From positions 1 through 64,000 of the forward strand of contig NZ_JAEB01000016.1 in assembly GCF_000518685.1 (NCBI RefSeq): a stretch of 64,000 nt of DNA, read 5' to 3'. This DNA comes from Eubacterium xylanophilum ATCC 35991 (lineage in GTDB: Bacteria; Bacillota; Clostridia; Lachnospirales; Lachnospiraceae). This document shows, piece by piece, positions 29,146 through 37,880 of the stretch. The position numbers were made by a program, and so were the translations under genes. The notes below the pieces were generated by a model, which was given only the letters and a program-made list of their open reading frames with translations, searched no databases and had not been told where the DNA came from. The stretch's first letter is position 1. Every line of letters begins with the position of its first letter.

Positions 29146-30588
29146 TTACTTAGAAAGCTGTTTCTTCTTCCACTCCACAGTCCTTCTTATCCCCTCTTCG
29201 AAGCTGATTTCCGGCACAAAACCGGTATCTTCGGTCAACTCGCTTATATCAGCACAAAGATACATGACTTGTTTATCATAATACTCAACTTCCCCAAATC
29301 TAATCTCCATATCAGGAGAAACTGCATCTCTGATGTCCTCTATATACTCGCTCAGCCTGCGTTCCTTGCCGCCACCAATAGGATAAACTCGCCCATTCTT
29401 CCCATTTTCAAGAAGCAAGAAGATGGCTCTCGCAACATCGTCACAATATATATAATCCCATAGTTGTTCCGCCTTGGTATACCTAGGCGACTCGCCGGAA
29501 AGCATGGACACAATCCCCGACATAACCATAGTTCTATCCTTGTCATATGGACCATATACGCTGAGAATTCTAGTCCATATATGTCTTATATTATACTCAT
29601 TACACATTGCTCTGCTCATAGACATGGCACAGGACTTGGTAATTCCATATCCCGTCTCAGGATTTGCCGGCATATCAGCAGAAATCTTAGTTCCCTCCGG
29701 AAGTCTACCGCACTCCGCTTGCGAACCGGCACCGAGAAAGACCTTGCAATTCATCTTGCGGGCAGCTTCTACTAAATCTAGCGTATATCTGACATTTTCC
29801 AACTGCCCATATAAATTATTGCGTGATCCTCCATATGTTCCATCCCAAGCCAAATGCACTACAGCATCAACGCTCTGTTCAATCAAACGGGGGAGTTTGC
29901 TATAACTATCTATATTACACTCTATAACCTTCGCATTTTCAGCGTTCTCAGGAATTACATCTCTCGCTCCGCCTTCTCTGACAACTGCAAAGGTCTGAAT
30001 TCCTCTCTCACAGAGAAACCTCAACAACGCACGACCTATCATCCCTGACGCACCCGTCACCAAAATGCTGTTAATACTATTTTTCACACTATAATCTCTA
30101 ATCACGTAACTGATTCCATCCTCAACTATTTTTTCACTCTCACTGATTAGACTCCATCTATCCATCTCGCGTCCCTTGACAAAGAATGCATCAGCAGGTC
30201 TCAAACCATCCACAATCGTAATAATAATCTCATCTATACAATCATCAAATAACTTATATATACTTTCCCCGCCAATAACAAATATTTTACGTCCCCTTGC
30301 ATTAGCAGCTAAATATTCGATAACCTTTTCTTTGTTTTCAAATATTAGCAAATTGGGATAATCGCACTCTTTTCTGAGACGCGGAACATTTTCCTGTGTT
30401 AATACTATATTGAGCCTTCCGGGAAGGGGCTTGCCACCGGGAAAACTCTCTAGGGTTTTTCTCCCCATTATAATGATATTTCCCATGGTTTGCTCTTTGA
30501 AATTATCCATATCTTTTCTGAGATGATATAATAATTCTCCCTGATAGCCAATTCCCCAGTTTTTATCTACCGAGACAATAGCTTTCAT
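29146..30588 (-). CDS. Fusion: dihydrofolate reductase domain + NAD-dependent sugar epimerase/reductase (SDR) domain
   Basis: One open frame of about 480 residues contains two complete enzymes. Residues 1 to about 165 are a dihydrofolate reductase: MKAIVSVDKNWGIGYQGELL, an Asp at the proton-donor position (LRKDMDNFK), GRKTLESFPGGKPLPGR and VIGGESIYKLF. Residues about 172-480 are an extended SDR: ILVTGASGMIGRALL, HLAWDGTYGG, LGAGSQAECG, and YGITKSCAMS with the catalytic YxxxK; this resembles CDP-sugar 4-ketoreductases. The linker is only about five residues. The ATG at 30588 lies inside the hflX 3' end (26-base overlap); a TTG at 30615 is the alternative. The SDR half fits the CDP-dideoxysugar cluster; the folate half has no partner gene here. 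Confidence 0.85.
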   Translation of the reverse strand: MKAIVSVDKNWGIGYQGELLYHLRKDMDNFKEQTMGNIIIMGRKTLESFPGGKPLPGRLNIVLTQENVPRLRKECDYPNLLIFENKEKVIEYLAANARGRKIFVIGGESIYKLFDDCIDEIIITIVDGLRPADAFFVKGREMDRWSLISESEKIVEDGISYVIRDYSVKNSINSILVTGASGMIGRALLRFLCERGIQTFAVVREGGARDVIPENAENAKVIECNIDSYSKLPRLIEQSVDAVVHLAWDGTYGGSRNNLYGQLENVRYTLDLVEAARKMNCKVFLGAGSQAECGRLPEGTKISADMPANPETGYGITKSCAMSMSRAMCNEYNIRHIWTRILSVYGPYDKDRTMVMSGIVSMLSGESPRYTKAEQLWDYIYCDDVARAIFLLLENGKNGRVYPIGGGKERRLSEYIEDIRDAVSPDMEIRFGEVEYYDKQVMYLCADISELTEDTGFVPEISFEEGIRRTVEWKKKQLSK

Positions 30589-31831
30589 ACTCGGAAGGTA
30601 ATGTTCCCTTGACAAATATTCCGTCCTCCCTATACTCTTCTATCTCCAAGTTTCCGTATTTGCGAATAACCTGAATCTTTCCGGCATCGCTATAATCAAA
30701 AACTTTTTCTATCTCAATATATGATTGATCGAGAATCTCTCTTATGCCATCAAGCATCTCATCAAGGCCAAATCCCTGCTTGGCTGATATGTAATGCGAA
30801 GACTCGCTTCTTGTGTCTTTTCGAGGTTTCTCGCTAATCTCTGCATCCATCTTATTAAACGCCGTGACTATAGGCTTGTTCCTAACTTCCAACTCATCAA
30901 GAGTATCATAAACCACATCCATCTGAGTTTCGTAGTTCGGATTGCTTGCATCAACCACATGTAATATGAGATCCGCATACTTAGCTTCCTCCAAAGTACT
31001 TCTGAATGCTCGTATGAGCTGATGAGGCAACTTATTGATGAATCCAACAGTATCTGTCATAAGAATCTTTTTGCCATTCTCATACTCATACTGCCTTGTA
31101 GTTGGATCTAGCGTGGCAAAAAGCATGTCTTCTTCGAGAACAGATGCATCTGTTAACTTGTTTAGAAGAGTGGATTTGCCGGCATTGGTATAACCAACTA
31201 TGGCCACAGTCTGAATCGATCCCTTTTCGCGCTGTTTGCGCATAGTATCTCGATTGCTGACAACGGACTTTAGTTGCTTGTTGATAAAAGAAATCCTGTC
31301 ATGTATAAGTCGACGATCCATCTCCAACTTTTTCTCACCGGGACCTCTCGTTCCTATTCCTCCAACTCCACCTCCTGCTGCACTTCCTCCAATCCTCGAA
31401 AGAGACTTTCCGAGACCGGTAAGCCTGGAGGCTCTATATCTAAGTTGCGCAAGCTCTACTTGAAGTTTTCCCTCATTAGTTGCCGCATGAGCAGCAAATA
31501 TATCTAGTATAAGAACTGTTCTATCAATAACCTTGCATCCAAGTTCATCCTGAAGGTTACCCAGCTGCGCCGGAGATAATTCATCGTCGCATATCACCGT
31601 ATCTGCGCCCCATATGTGCACAAGTTCACGCAGCTCTTCAACCTTGCCTTTTCCAATATAAGTAGCCACATGGATGCGATCACGGCTCTGAATCAATCTG
31701 CCTACACAGACAGCACCAGCAGTTTGTGAGAGTTCCTCCAACTCATCGAGGGAACTCTCAACATCACTTCCGTCATCTACATCCACTGCCACTAATATGA
31801 CTTTCTCTTCCACTTCATTTGTGTCAAACAA
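30563..31831 (-). CDS. hflX: Ribosome-associated GTPase HflX
   Basis: HflX binds the 50S subunit and splits stalled ribosomes. The 422-residue protein has the N-terminal HflX domain (VGRLIQSRDRIHVATYIGKG), the glycine-rich IGGSAAGGGVGGIGTRGPGE linker, and the G domain with GYTNAGKSTLLNKL, DTVGFINKLP and NKMD. The start is probably TTG at 31831 with AGGTG about six bases upstream. It follows the sugar kinase by 17 bases and overlaps the DHFR-SDR gene. Confidence 0.93.
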   Translation of the reverse strand: MFDTNEVEEKVILVAVDVDDGSDVESSLDELEELSQTAGAVCVGRLIQSRDRIHVATYIGKGKVEELRELVHIWGADTVICDDELSPAQLGNLQDELGCKVIDRTVLILDIFAAHAATNEGKLQVELAQLRYRASRLTGLGKSLSRIGGSAAGGGVGGIGTRGPGEKKLEMDRRLIHDRISFINKQLKSVVSNRDTMRKQREKGSIQTVAIVGYTNAGKSTLLNKLTDASVLEEDMLFATLDPTTRQYEYENGKKILMTDTVGFINKLPHQLIRAFRSTLEEAKYADLILHVVDASNPNYETQMDVVYDTLDELEVRNKPIVTAFNKMDAEISEKPRKDTRSESSHYISAKQGFGLDEMLDGIREILDQSYIEIEKVFDYSDAGKIQVIRKYGNLEIEEYREDGIFVKGTLPSEYESYCLGR

Positions 31832-31848
31832 ATTCTCACCTTTTGCCC

Positions 31849-32946
31849 TTATCTCTTAACGCGTGCTCCCGCTCCACTCATAATGGCTTCAACTTCGTTC
31901 ACACTGGCCATAGTGGTATCACCAGGTGTAGTCATAGCAAGTGCTCCGTGAGCCGCACCATAGTTAACTGCCTTCTCGGCATCACCTGTTGTCATAAGAC
32001 CATAGATAAGACCTGATGCAAATGAATCTCCTCCACCTACTCGGTCCATAATCTCTAATCCCTTGTAATCTGAGGCCTTAAAGATTTCTCCGTCAGCCCA
32101 ACAAATCGCACTCCAATCATTAACTGTAGCAGTCTTAACCTCTCTAAGAGTTGTGGCAACTGCCTTAAAGTTAGGATATGCTTTTGCTGCTTCATTGATC
32201 ATCTTCTTGTATCCATCAAGATTAAGTGTCTGAAGATTTTCATCATTTCCCTCGATTTCAAAACCTAGGCAAGCTGTAAAATCTTCCTCATTTCCTATCA
32301 TTACGTCAACATACTTTGCGATTTCCTTGTTGACCTCCTGAGCTTTCTCCAATCCGCCAATAGCACTCCACATAGAAGGTCTATAATTCAAGTCATAAGA
32401 CACGATTGTGCCGTACTTCTTAGCAGTCTTAATAGCTTCTATTACAGTTTGGCATGATTGCTCTGAGAGAGCTGCATAGATTCCACCTGTGTGTAACCAA
32501 CGAGCTCCCAGCTCTCCAAAGATATATTCAAAGTCAAAATCTTCCGGTGTGGCCTGTGAGATAGCTGTATTAGCTCTATCAGAACATCCTACGGCTCCCC
32601 TGATACCGAATCCTCTCTCAGTGAAGTTGATTCCGTTCCTACACACTCTTCCGATTCCATCTGTCTTCTTCCAATAAATAAGAGAAGTATCTACTCCTCC
32701 CTGCAATATGAAGTCCTCCATAAGTTTTCCGACTTCATTGTCTGCGAACGCAGTAATAACTCCTGTCTTCATTCCAAAGCATCTTCTAAGACCGCGTACT
32801 ACATTATACTCTCCGCCGCCTTCCCAAGCTCTGAAACTCCTAGCTGTTCTAATCCTTCCTTCGCCTGGATCAAGTCTGAGCATAACCTCTCCAAGAGATA
32901 CTGCATCAAATTTACATTCATCTTTTGATTTTAATTTAAGATCCAT
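31849..32946 (-). CDS. PfkB-family sugar kinase, 2-keto-3-deoxygluconate kinase-like
   Basis: The 365-residue kinase has the ribokinase fold: SLGEVMLRLDPGEGRI, YDLNYRPSMW and the anion-hole motif DRVGGGDSFASGLIYGL. KDG kinases phosphorylate an intermediate of uronic-acid (pectin, alginate) breakdown; the exact sugar cannot be read from sequence, so kdgK is only the likeliest label. ATG at 32946 follows a perfect AAGGAGG. The gene has its own promoter (33039-33067). No pectin-degrading genes are in the window. Confidence 0.82.
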   Translation of the reverse strand: MDLKLKSKDECKFDAVSLGEVMLRLDPGEGRIRTARSFRAWEGGGEYNVVRGLRRCFGMKTGVITAFADNEVGKLMEDFILQGGVDTSLIYWKKTDGIGRVCRNGINFTERGFGIRGAVGCSDRANTAISQATPEDFDFEYIFGELGARWLHTGGIYAALSEQSCQTVIEAIKTAKKYGTIVSYDLNYRPSMWSAIGGLEKAQEVNKEIAKYVDVMIGNEEDFTACLGFEIEGNDENLQTLNLDGYKKMINEAAKAYPNFKAVATTLREVKTATVNDWSAICWADGEIFKASDYKGLEIMDRVGGGDSFASGLIYGLMTTGDAEKAVNYGAAHGALAMTTPGDTTMASVNEVEAIMSGAGARVKR

Positions 32947-33038
32947 GTCTTCCTCCTTTAAATTTTTCCATATAATCGAGCATTTATAGGCTTTACCATA
33001 CTTTTGTATCCTCAACAGCCCACAACAACTCACTTTCT

Positions 33039-33067
33039 ATTATAAGTAAAGTATGATAAAAAAGCAA
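33039..33067 (-). promoter_or_regulatory. Promoter of the sugar kinase (and probably hflX onward)
   Basis: On the minus strand TTGCTT (33062-33067) and a perfect TATAAT (33039-33044) are 17 bases apart. The predicted leader is about 85 bases. I see no operator in it. With no strong terminator downstream, this promoter could read through hflX into the CDP-sugar block. Confidence 0.6.
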
Positions 33068-33097
33068 GTCTTAACACAAATTAATATAATTGTAGCC

Positions 33098-33130
33098 AAA
33101 AAAAGGCACTGTTGCTTGCGCAACAGCACC
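33098..33130 (-). terminator. Rho-independent terminator after the sugar ABC permease operon
   Basis: On the minus strand GGTGCTGTTGC and GCAACAGTGCC pair (two wobble pairs) around a GCAA loop, followed directly by seven T. It lies about 28 bases past the permease stop codon at 33159. Confidence 0.88.
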
Positions 33131-33158
33131 TGACAAATATAATTAGGAGATTACCCTA

Positions 33159-34052
33159 TCATCCTTTTACTGATCCCAAAGCTATTCCACGAATAATATA
33201 CTTTGATAAGCAAAGATATACAACAATCAATGGAATAATAGCCATTCCAAGCACCATGTAAATCTTTCCATAATCAATAAGTCTATCCATCTTCTGCATC
33301 GCCGCTACGATAAGTGGCAATGTAGCAGTCTTAGCATTGGCATTTGTCAACAAGTTTGGAAGGAAGTAGTTGTTCCATGATGCGACAAATGAAAAGATTG
33401 CCTGAACTGCTATAGCTGGCTTAAGGATTGGAAGTACTACTCTGTTGAATATGAAGAATTCATGACCTCCGTCTATTCTTCCCGCTTCAACTATTTCCAA
33501 AGGCAACGCACTTTCCATGTACTGTCTCATAAAGAAGAATACACCTGGTGCTGCAATTGATTGAAATATAAGTGCTGGAAGAGCATTATTATTAGTAAAT
33601 CCCCAATTCGACATGAGATCTACATATCCCAATGCTGACACTTGAAGTGGCACCATCAAAATTACCATGATAAATGTATTGGCAACTTTCTTCAATTTGA
33701 AATCATAAGCATATATACCATATGCAGTTAATGCCGAAACATAAACTGACAATACACATGAGCACGCTGCTACTATAAGTGAGTTCAACATTCCTGTAAT
33801 GATAGGAAGTGTTGAATCACCAATCACGTTCTTTAGGTTTGTAATAAAGCTCGCCCCCGGCAACAAGCTAAACTCCGTCATGATCTGAGCTGATGATCTA
33901 GATGTATTAACAATAGCTACAACGAATGGAAACAATGCCATGATACATACAAAAATCAATACGATGTATGCCAGTATCCTTCTAAATATAAGAAGTGTAT
34001 GTCCACGTTTTTCAACTGCTGTAAGATTTCCAGTATTTGATATACTACTCAT
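33159..34052 (-). CDS. Carbohydrate ABC transporter permease (MalG/CUT1 type)
   Basis: The 297-residue protein has six membrane helices and the CUT1 permease EAA region (ALPLEIVEAGRIDGGHEFFIFNRVVLPILKP region, around 185-215). It forms the inner-membrane channel with the MalF-type partner one base upstream and receives sugar from the lipoprotein encoded before that. No ATPase (MsmK type) gene is present, which is normal for Gram-positive CUT1 systems sharing one ATPase. Confidence 0.92.
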   Translation of the reverse strand: MSSISNTGNLTAVEKRGHTLLIFRRILAYIVLIFVCIMALFPFVVAIVNTSRSSAQIMTEFSLLPGASFITNLKNVIGDSTLPIITGMLNSLIVAACSCVLSVYVSALTAYGIYAYDFKLKKVANTFIMVILMVPLQVSALGYVDLMSNWGFTNNNALPALIFQSIAAPGVFFFMRQYMESALPLEIVEAGRIDGGHEFFIFNRVVLPILKPAIAVQAIFSFVASWNNYFLPNLLTNANAKTATLPLIVAAMQKMDRLIDYGKIYMVLGMAIIPLIVVYLCLSKYIIRGIALGSVKG

Positions 34053-34053
34053 A

Positions 34054-35040
34054 TCAGCTCACCCCCTTAGCTTTTTTTGCCGCAGCCTTCAGACGCTTTT
34101 TATTTGCTCTTTTTTCCTTGGCCTCATCACTTTCCATAGATTTAAACAGCACTAATCCTATAAGTCCCGCAATAAGGAAAAGTACTACTGATTCTGCACC
34201 AGCTTTACCTATGTCTCCCGAGCCGCTAATACCTTTACTAATATCCATTACAACCGTGTAAGCTGCTTGATTTGTACCACCGTCTCTTACAATAAGATTT
34301 GGAATATCAAACATCTGCAAACCACCAATCATAGACGTTACCAATACATAAAGCATAATAGGTTTTAGCATTGGTAGTGTAATCTTGGTAAATTGCTGAT
34401 TTGCCGACGCACCATCAATAGATGAAGCTTCGTACAATGCCGGATCAATTCCCATGATACCTGCCATAAGTAAGATTGTCGTATTACCTGTCCACATTAT
34501 GAAATTGACCAGCGCTATTACCCCTCTAAGTCCCCATTCAGAACTCAAAAAATCAATATTGCTGTGCATTATCATATTAATTGGACCTGACGTTGCGAAC
34601 AACTTAGCGAAAAGTACGGCAATAGAAGATGCCATCAACATATTAGGCAAGTAGAGAATAACCTTCATTGCACCAGTTCCTCTAAGTTTAAGTCTCAAGT
34701 CTGTAAACCATGAGGCAAATAACAAAGAAACAAGAATCTGAGGAATAAATCCTAACAACCACAGTGAAAATGTATTTCCCAAGTATTTGAGAAATGTTCC
34801 ATCTGCCTTAAACAAATCCTTGTAATTATCAAATTGTATAAACTCCTGAATAAGCTTATAGGTCATAGGATCTTTATATTCTCTAAAGAAACTTTTATAA
34901 AAAGTCATAATCAGCGGATATAGTTGAAAGATAAAATAAGCTATAAAAAAAGGGAGTATAAAAATCAATCCCCACTTTCCATATTTAAGCTTGTTCTTTT
35001 TTTGTCTAACTACAACCTTAGACCCGTTACTTTTTGCCAT
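34054..35040 (-). CDS. Carbohydrate ABC transporter permease (MalF/CUT1 type)
   Basis: The 328-residue protein has six membrane helices and the EAA loop (PALYEASSIDGASANQQFTK). A charged Lys-rich N terminus (QKKNKLKYGK) precedes helix 1. ATG at 35040 has GGGAG nine bases upstream; the frame extends seven codons further without a better site. It is read after a hairpin (35109-35141) that separates it from the binding-protein gene. Confidence 0.92.
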   Translation of the reverse strand: MAKSNGSKVVVRQKKNKLKYGKWGLIFILPFFIAYFIFQLYPLIMTFYKSFFREYKDPMTYKLIQEFIQFDNYKDLFKADGTFLKYLGNTFSLWLLGFIPQILVSLLFASWFTDLRLKLRGTGAMKVILYLPNMLMASSIAVLFAKLFATSGPINMIMHSNIDFLSSEWGLRGVIALVNFIMWTGNTTILLMAGIMGIDPALYEASSIDGASANQQFTKITLPMLKPIMLYVLVTSMIGGLQMFDIPNLIVRDGGTNQAAYTVVMDISKGISGSGDIGKAGAESVVLFLIAGLIGLVLFKSMESDEAKEKRANKKRLKAAAKKAKGVS

Positions 35041-35108
35041 TGTAACAAGCTCCCTTCTCATCTATTTTTCGCTATTCCTCTCACGAACAAGAAAATAGCC
35101 TTTAATAT

Positions 35109-35141
35109 AAAAGTGGGACAGGACGCCCTGTCCCACTTTTT
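35109..35141. terminator. Strong hairpin between binding-protein and permease genes
   Basis: AAAAGTGGGACAGG and CCTGTCCCACTTTT form a perfect 14-bp stem with a 4-nt loop, with T runs on both strands. It lies inside the transport operon, 42 bases past the binding-protein stop. It can act as a partial terminator and as an mRNA 3'-end block, which would give more binding protein than permease. Confidence 0.85.
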
Positions 35142-35183
35142 GCTAACCTTATATCATCTATAGGCTTGCGAAATTTTCTAGTA

Positions 35184-36557
35184 TTATTCTGCTTTAAGGT
35201 TAGGGAATGACTTCATTACCTCGTCAGCCCATACCTTTGTAGCTTCTTCTTTGGACTTCTTACCTGTGAAGAAATCTGCAAATGGAGGCCATGCGAACTC
35301 TACACACTCTTTATCATAAGCTGACTTGTTGGCAATTGTAATATTGTCTGCAAACTTTGTCCAGAATGAGTTGAGGTCCTGTCCACCAAACATTTCTGAT
35401 GTCTTCTTTTCATCGATCATCTTCTTGATAGCCTCTTTATTGTTAACAAAAGTCTGATCCTTTTCAGCAATTTCAAATGCTGTGTCTGTATCACATGTCA
35501 CTTTCTTCAAAATATCCGCTACAAGTTTAGCATTGTCTGTTCCTCTAGCACCGATGTACCATGTTCCACCCCAAGCATATGACTCAGGTCCTGCACAAAG
35601 TCCCCAATCTCCAACTGTATCCTTTGTAGCATCTCCCATAGGCCATCCTGGGAACCAAGCAGTTGCATTGTATGCAAATACTTTACCTTTCTTTCCGTAT
35701 CCAGATACATACTCATCACCCCACTGTAACTTGCCTGGGTACTGAATATATCCTGCATCTACACACTCTTTAGCAAATGTAAGCCACTTGTCCATACCTG
35801 GAGTTACAGTAAGTTTGTCTCCCTCGCCAAACAAGGTTTCATCACTTTCAATAAATGCTCTCTGCATATCATCTGGAGTCGCAAATAAGAAGTAACCCTT
35901 CTTCTTTAATTCATCTCCTACTTTCTTTACATCATCCCAAGTTGTAAGTTTTTTGCCGATTTCATCTGGATCATCTGTTCCAAATACATCTTTGGCAATT
36001 GAGCGACGATATGCAATTCCTGATGGGTTAGACTGGTTACAAAGTCCACGAACCTTGCCGTTCTCGTCTGTTACAGTCTTGAGTGTATACTCATACATGT
36101 TTTTGGTATCATCAGATGTGATTCCAAGTTCTTCATTGGTTACTGCTACGTCACGTGCAGCTGATTTATAACGAGCTACATAGTCACCCTCAGCACAGAA
36201 GAGATCAACCTTATCTTCTGCTGATGCATCTGCGTTTCCTTCAAGAGCTTTGTCAAGCTTTGACTGATACTCATCCGGGTTAACTACAAAATTAACTTTT
36301 ACATCTCCAATTTTTCCATCCTTAAGATCTGGATAGTGATCTTCCAACATCTTTTGGAAATCTCCGTTCCAACTCCAGACATTAAGAACCTTTCCACCTC
36401 CATCTTCGAGCAAGCTCACTTCTGCGCTATCAGATGACTTTGAACTGTCATTTCCTGAATTCGTAGATGTGTTATTTGATGCATTATTTCCACATCCTGC
36501 TACACATCCTGCAACCATTGTCATTGACAAAGCCAATGCTAACCATTTCTTTCTCAT
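35184..36557 (-). CDS. Sugar ABC transporter extracellular solute-binding lipoprotein
   Basis: The 457-residue protein starts MRKKWLALALSMTMVAGCVA, a lipoprotein signal with a lipobox cysteine at 18 (VAGC) or 22 (VAGC). A Ser/Asn/Thr-rich linker follows, then a CUT1 binding-protein fold (GKVLNVWSWNGDFQKML, YSFDFA-like aromatic residues later). ATG at 36557 has AGGAGG ten bases upstream. The gene follows the LacI gene by 43 bases and is opposite a cellobiose phosphorylase, so the likely ligand is cellobiose or a related beta-glucan oligosaccharide. Confidence 0.9.
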   Translation of the reverse strand: MRKKWLALALSMTMVAGCVAGCGNNASNNTSTNSGNDSSKSSDSAEVSLLEDGGGKVLNVWSWNGDFQKMLEDHYPDLKDGKIGDVKVNFVVNPDEYQSKLDKALEGNADASAEDKVDLFCAEGDYVARYKSAARDVAVTNEELGITSDDTKNMYEYTLKTVTDENGKVRGLCNQSNPSGIAYRRSIAKDVFGTDDPDEIGKKLTTWDDVKKVGDELKKKGYFLFATPDDMQRAFIESDETLFGEGDKLTVTPGMDKWLTFAKECVDAGYIQYPGKLQWGDEYVSGYGKKGKVFAYNATAWFPGWPMGDATKDTVGDWGLCAGPESYAWGGTWYIGARGTDNAKLVADILKKVTCDTDTAFEIAEKDQTFVNNKEAIKKMIDEKKTSEMFGGQDLNSFWTKFADNITIANKSAYDKECVEFAWPPFADFFTGKKSKEEATKVWADEVMKSFPNLKAE

Positions 36558-36600
36558 AAGAACTGTTCCTCCTAATTTAAAAAATTTGTTTTCTATGTAA

Positions 36601-37611
36601 TTACCGAAGCTCTCCAACTGTGCTTCCCTCTACAAATTCCCCTTGCACTACAATACTATTAACTGCGACATCACCTGGTTTTTCTATAGTCTCAATCAAT
36701 CGTCTTGCAGCTTGCATACCGATTTCTTCTGTGTTCTGCTTGTATGTCGTCAAGCGTGGTTCAATGAGCTCAGCGATTCTCTGACCATCATATCCGACAA
36801 TCGAAATATCGTCAGGTACAGACAACCCACTGTTCTTAATAGTATTAAACCCACCAACACAAGAAAAATCATCGGGATAAATGATACAGGTCGGCCTGTT
36901 ATCAAGCGCCAATAATTCATTCGTGATTTGTGCTGAATTAACGGGGTCGTGAAACACTCCCTCGCGCACCAATTCTTCCCTTATAGGGATATGTGCTTCC
37001 TCCATTGCTCCGTAAAAAGTCTTAAGTCTTTCCTGAGCAACAAAAGAATCTGCAGCATGAATAAATGCAATATCTCTGTGCCCTTTTCGAACAACAAAAT
37101 CAATAATCTTTCTCATTCCACTTCGATTATCTGATAATATGCTTGTCCGATTAGGGAACGTATAGTCAATTGTCACAACAGGAATATCACTGTTGGCCAA
37201 TTCAATGATAGCTTCGTCTGTAAAATCGACACAAGCTATAACTACACCGTCGACTCCGCGATATTTACTGTGTTCATAATAGGATAATGTGGACTTACCC
37301 GTTCGCTGGGTTATAAACGTAATATCATATCCCTCGCGTTCAGCTCCTCTCTTGAAACTGTCTAAAACATGAGAGAAATATGCATGTGTCAATCCACAAT
37401 TAGCCTGATCAACGAAAAGCACTCCGAGATTGTAAGTGTGCTTTGTCTTCAGAGCTCTCGCTGACGAATTAGGTAAATACCCAAGTCTCTTAGCTACCTC
37501 ACATACTCTTTCCTTCGTGGCCTCGCTTATATCACCGCGATTGTTAAGTGCCTTACTCACAGTCGCAACAGATACGCCGCACTCCGATGAAATATCTTTT
37601 AATGATACCAT
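36601..37611 (-). CDS. LacI-family transcriptional regulator of the cellobiose locus
   Basis: The 336-residue repressor has the N-terminal helix-turn-helix (LKDISSECGVSVATVSKALN), hinge helix (NSSARALKTKHTYNLG) and a periplasmic-binding-like sugar domain. It is transcribed away from the phosphorylase gene and toward the transporter. Two copies of an 11-bp element in the shared upstream region (37674-37684 and 37804-37814) are likely its operators, so it probably represses itself, the importer and the phosphorylase. Confidence 0.92.
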   Translation of the reverse strand: MVSLKDISSECGVSVATVSKALNNRGDISEATKERVCEVAKRLGYLPNSSARALKTKHTYNLGVLFVDQANCGLTHAYFSHVLDSFKRGAEREGYDITFITQRTGKSTLSYYEHSKYRGVDGVVIACVDFTDEAIIELANSDIPVVTIDYTFPNRTSILSDNRSGMRKIIDFVVRKGHRDIAFIHAADSFVAQERLKTFYGAMEEAHIPIREELVREGVFHDPVNSAQITNELLALDNRPTCIIYPDDFSCVGGFNTIKNSGLSVPDDISIVGYDGQRIAELIEPRLTTYKQNTEEIGMQAARRLIETIEKPGDVAVNSIVVQGEFVEGSTVGELR

Positions 37612-37670
37612 CTTAAATCCTCATTCTAAACATTTTTTACAAGTTAGACAACATGTCGTATCGCTAACTT

Positions 37671-37684
37671 CTTAATCGTTTTCG
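37671..37684. promoter_or_regulatory. LacI-type operator O2, on the lacI side
   Basis: CTTAATCGTTTTCG shares AATCGTTTTCG exactly with the second site at 37804-37814. It lies just downstream of the lacI promoter -10 (37692-37697), so repressor bound here should block lacI and importer transcription. Confidence 0.6.
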
Positions 37685-37691
37685 TAGTTTA

Positions 37692-37720
37692 ACTTTATCA
37701 CACTTTGCACACATAGTCAA
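37692..37720 (-). promoter_or_regulatory. Promoter of lacI and the sugar importer
   Basis: On the minus strand TTGACT (37715-37720) and TAAAGT (37692-37697) are 17 bases apart. The leader to the lacI ATG is about 75 bases. Confidence 0.55.
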
Positions 37721-37761
37721 CAGATTTTTTAAATTTTTTGTGTGAATCGCACAAAAAGGTC

Positions 37762-37790
37762 TTGATTTTATCCAATATATCCGATATAAT
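37762..37790 (+). promoter_or_regulatory. Promoter of the cellobiose phosphorylase gene
   Basis: TTGATT (37762-37767) and a perfect TATAAT (37785-37790) are 17 bases apart, with a likely start near 37797. The operator at 37801-37814 overlaps the start region. The rest of 37612-37880 contains no gene. Confidence 0.75.
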
Positions 37791-37800
37791 GTACGTATTA

Positions 37801-37814
37801 CGAAATCGTTTTCG
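37801..37814. promoter_or_regulatory. LacI-type operator O1, on the phosphorylase side
   Basis: CGAAATCGTTTTCG is a near-perfect palindrome (its reverse complement is CGAAAACGATTTCG). It sits about four bases past the predicted transcription start. It is 130 bp from the matching position of the other operator, close to 12.4 helical turns, so looping is possible but not shown. Confidence 0.7.
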
Positions 37815-37880
37815 GATTGTTGAGAAAGAAAAAAACAAGCTATTCTTTACTTTTAAGAGATTTAGGAGGAATATTTTACT

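Noticed and set aside
32947-33158. Riboswitch in the leader of the sugar kinase
   Set aside because: The leader is only about 85 bases with no strong stem; the nearby hairpin belongs to the upstream operon's terminator.
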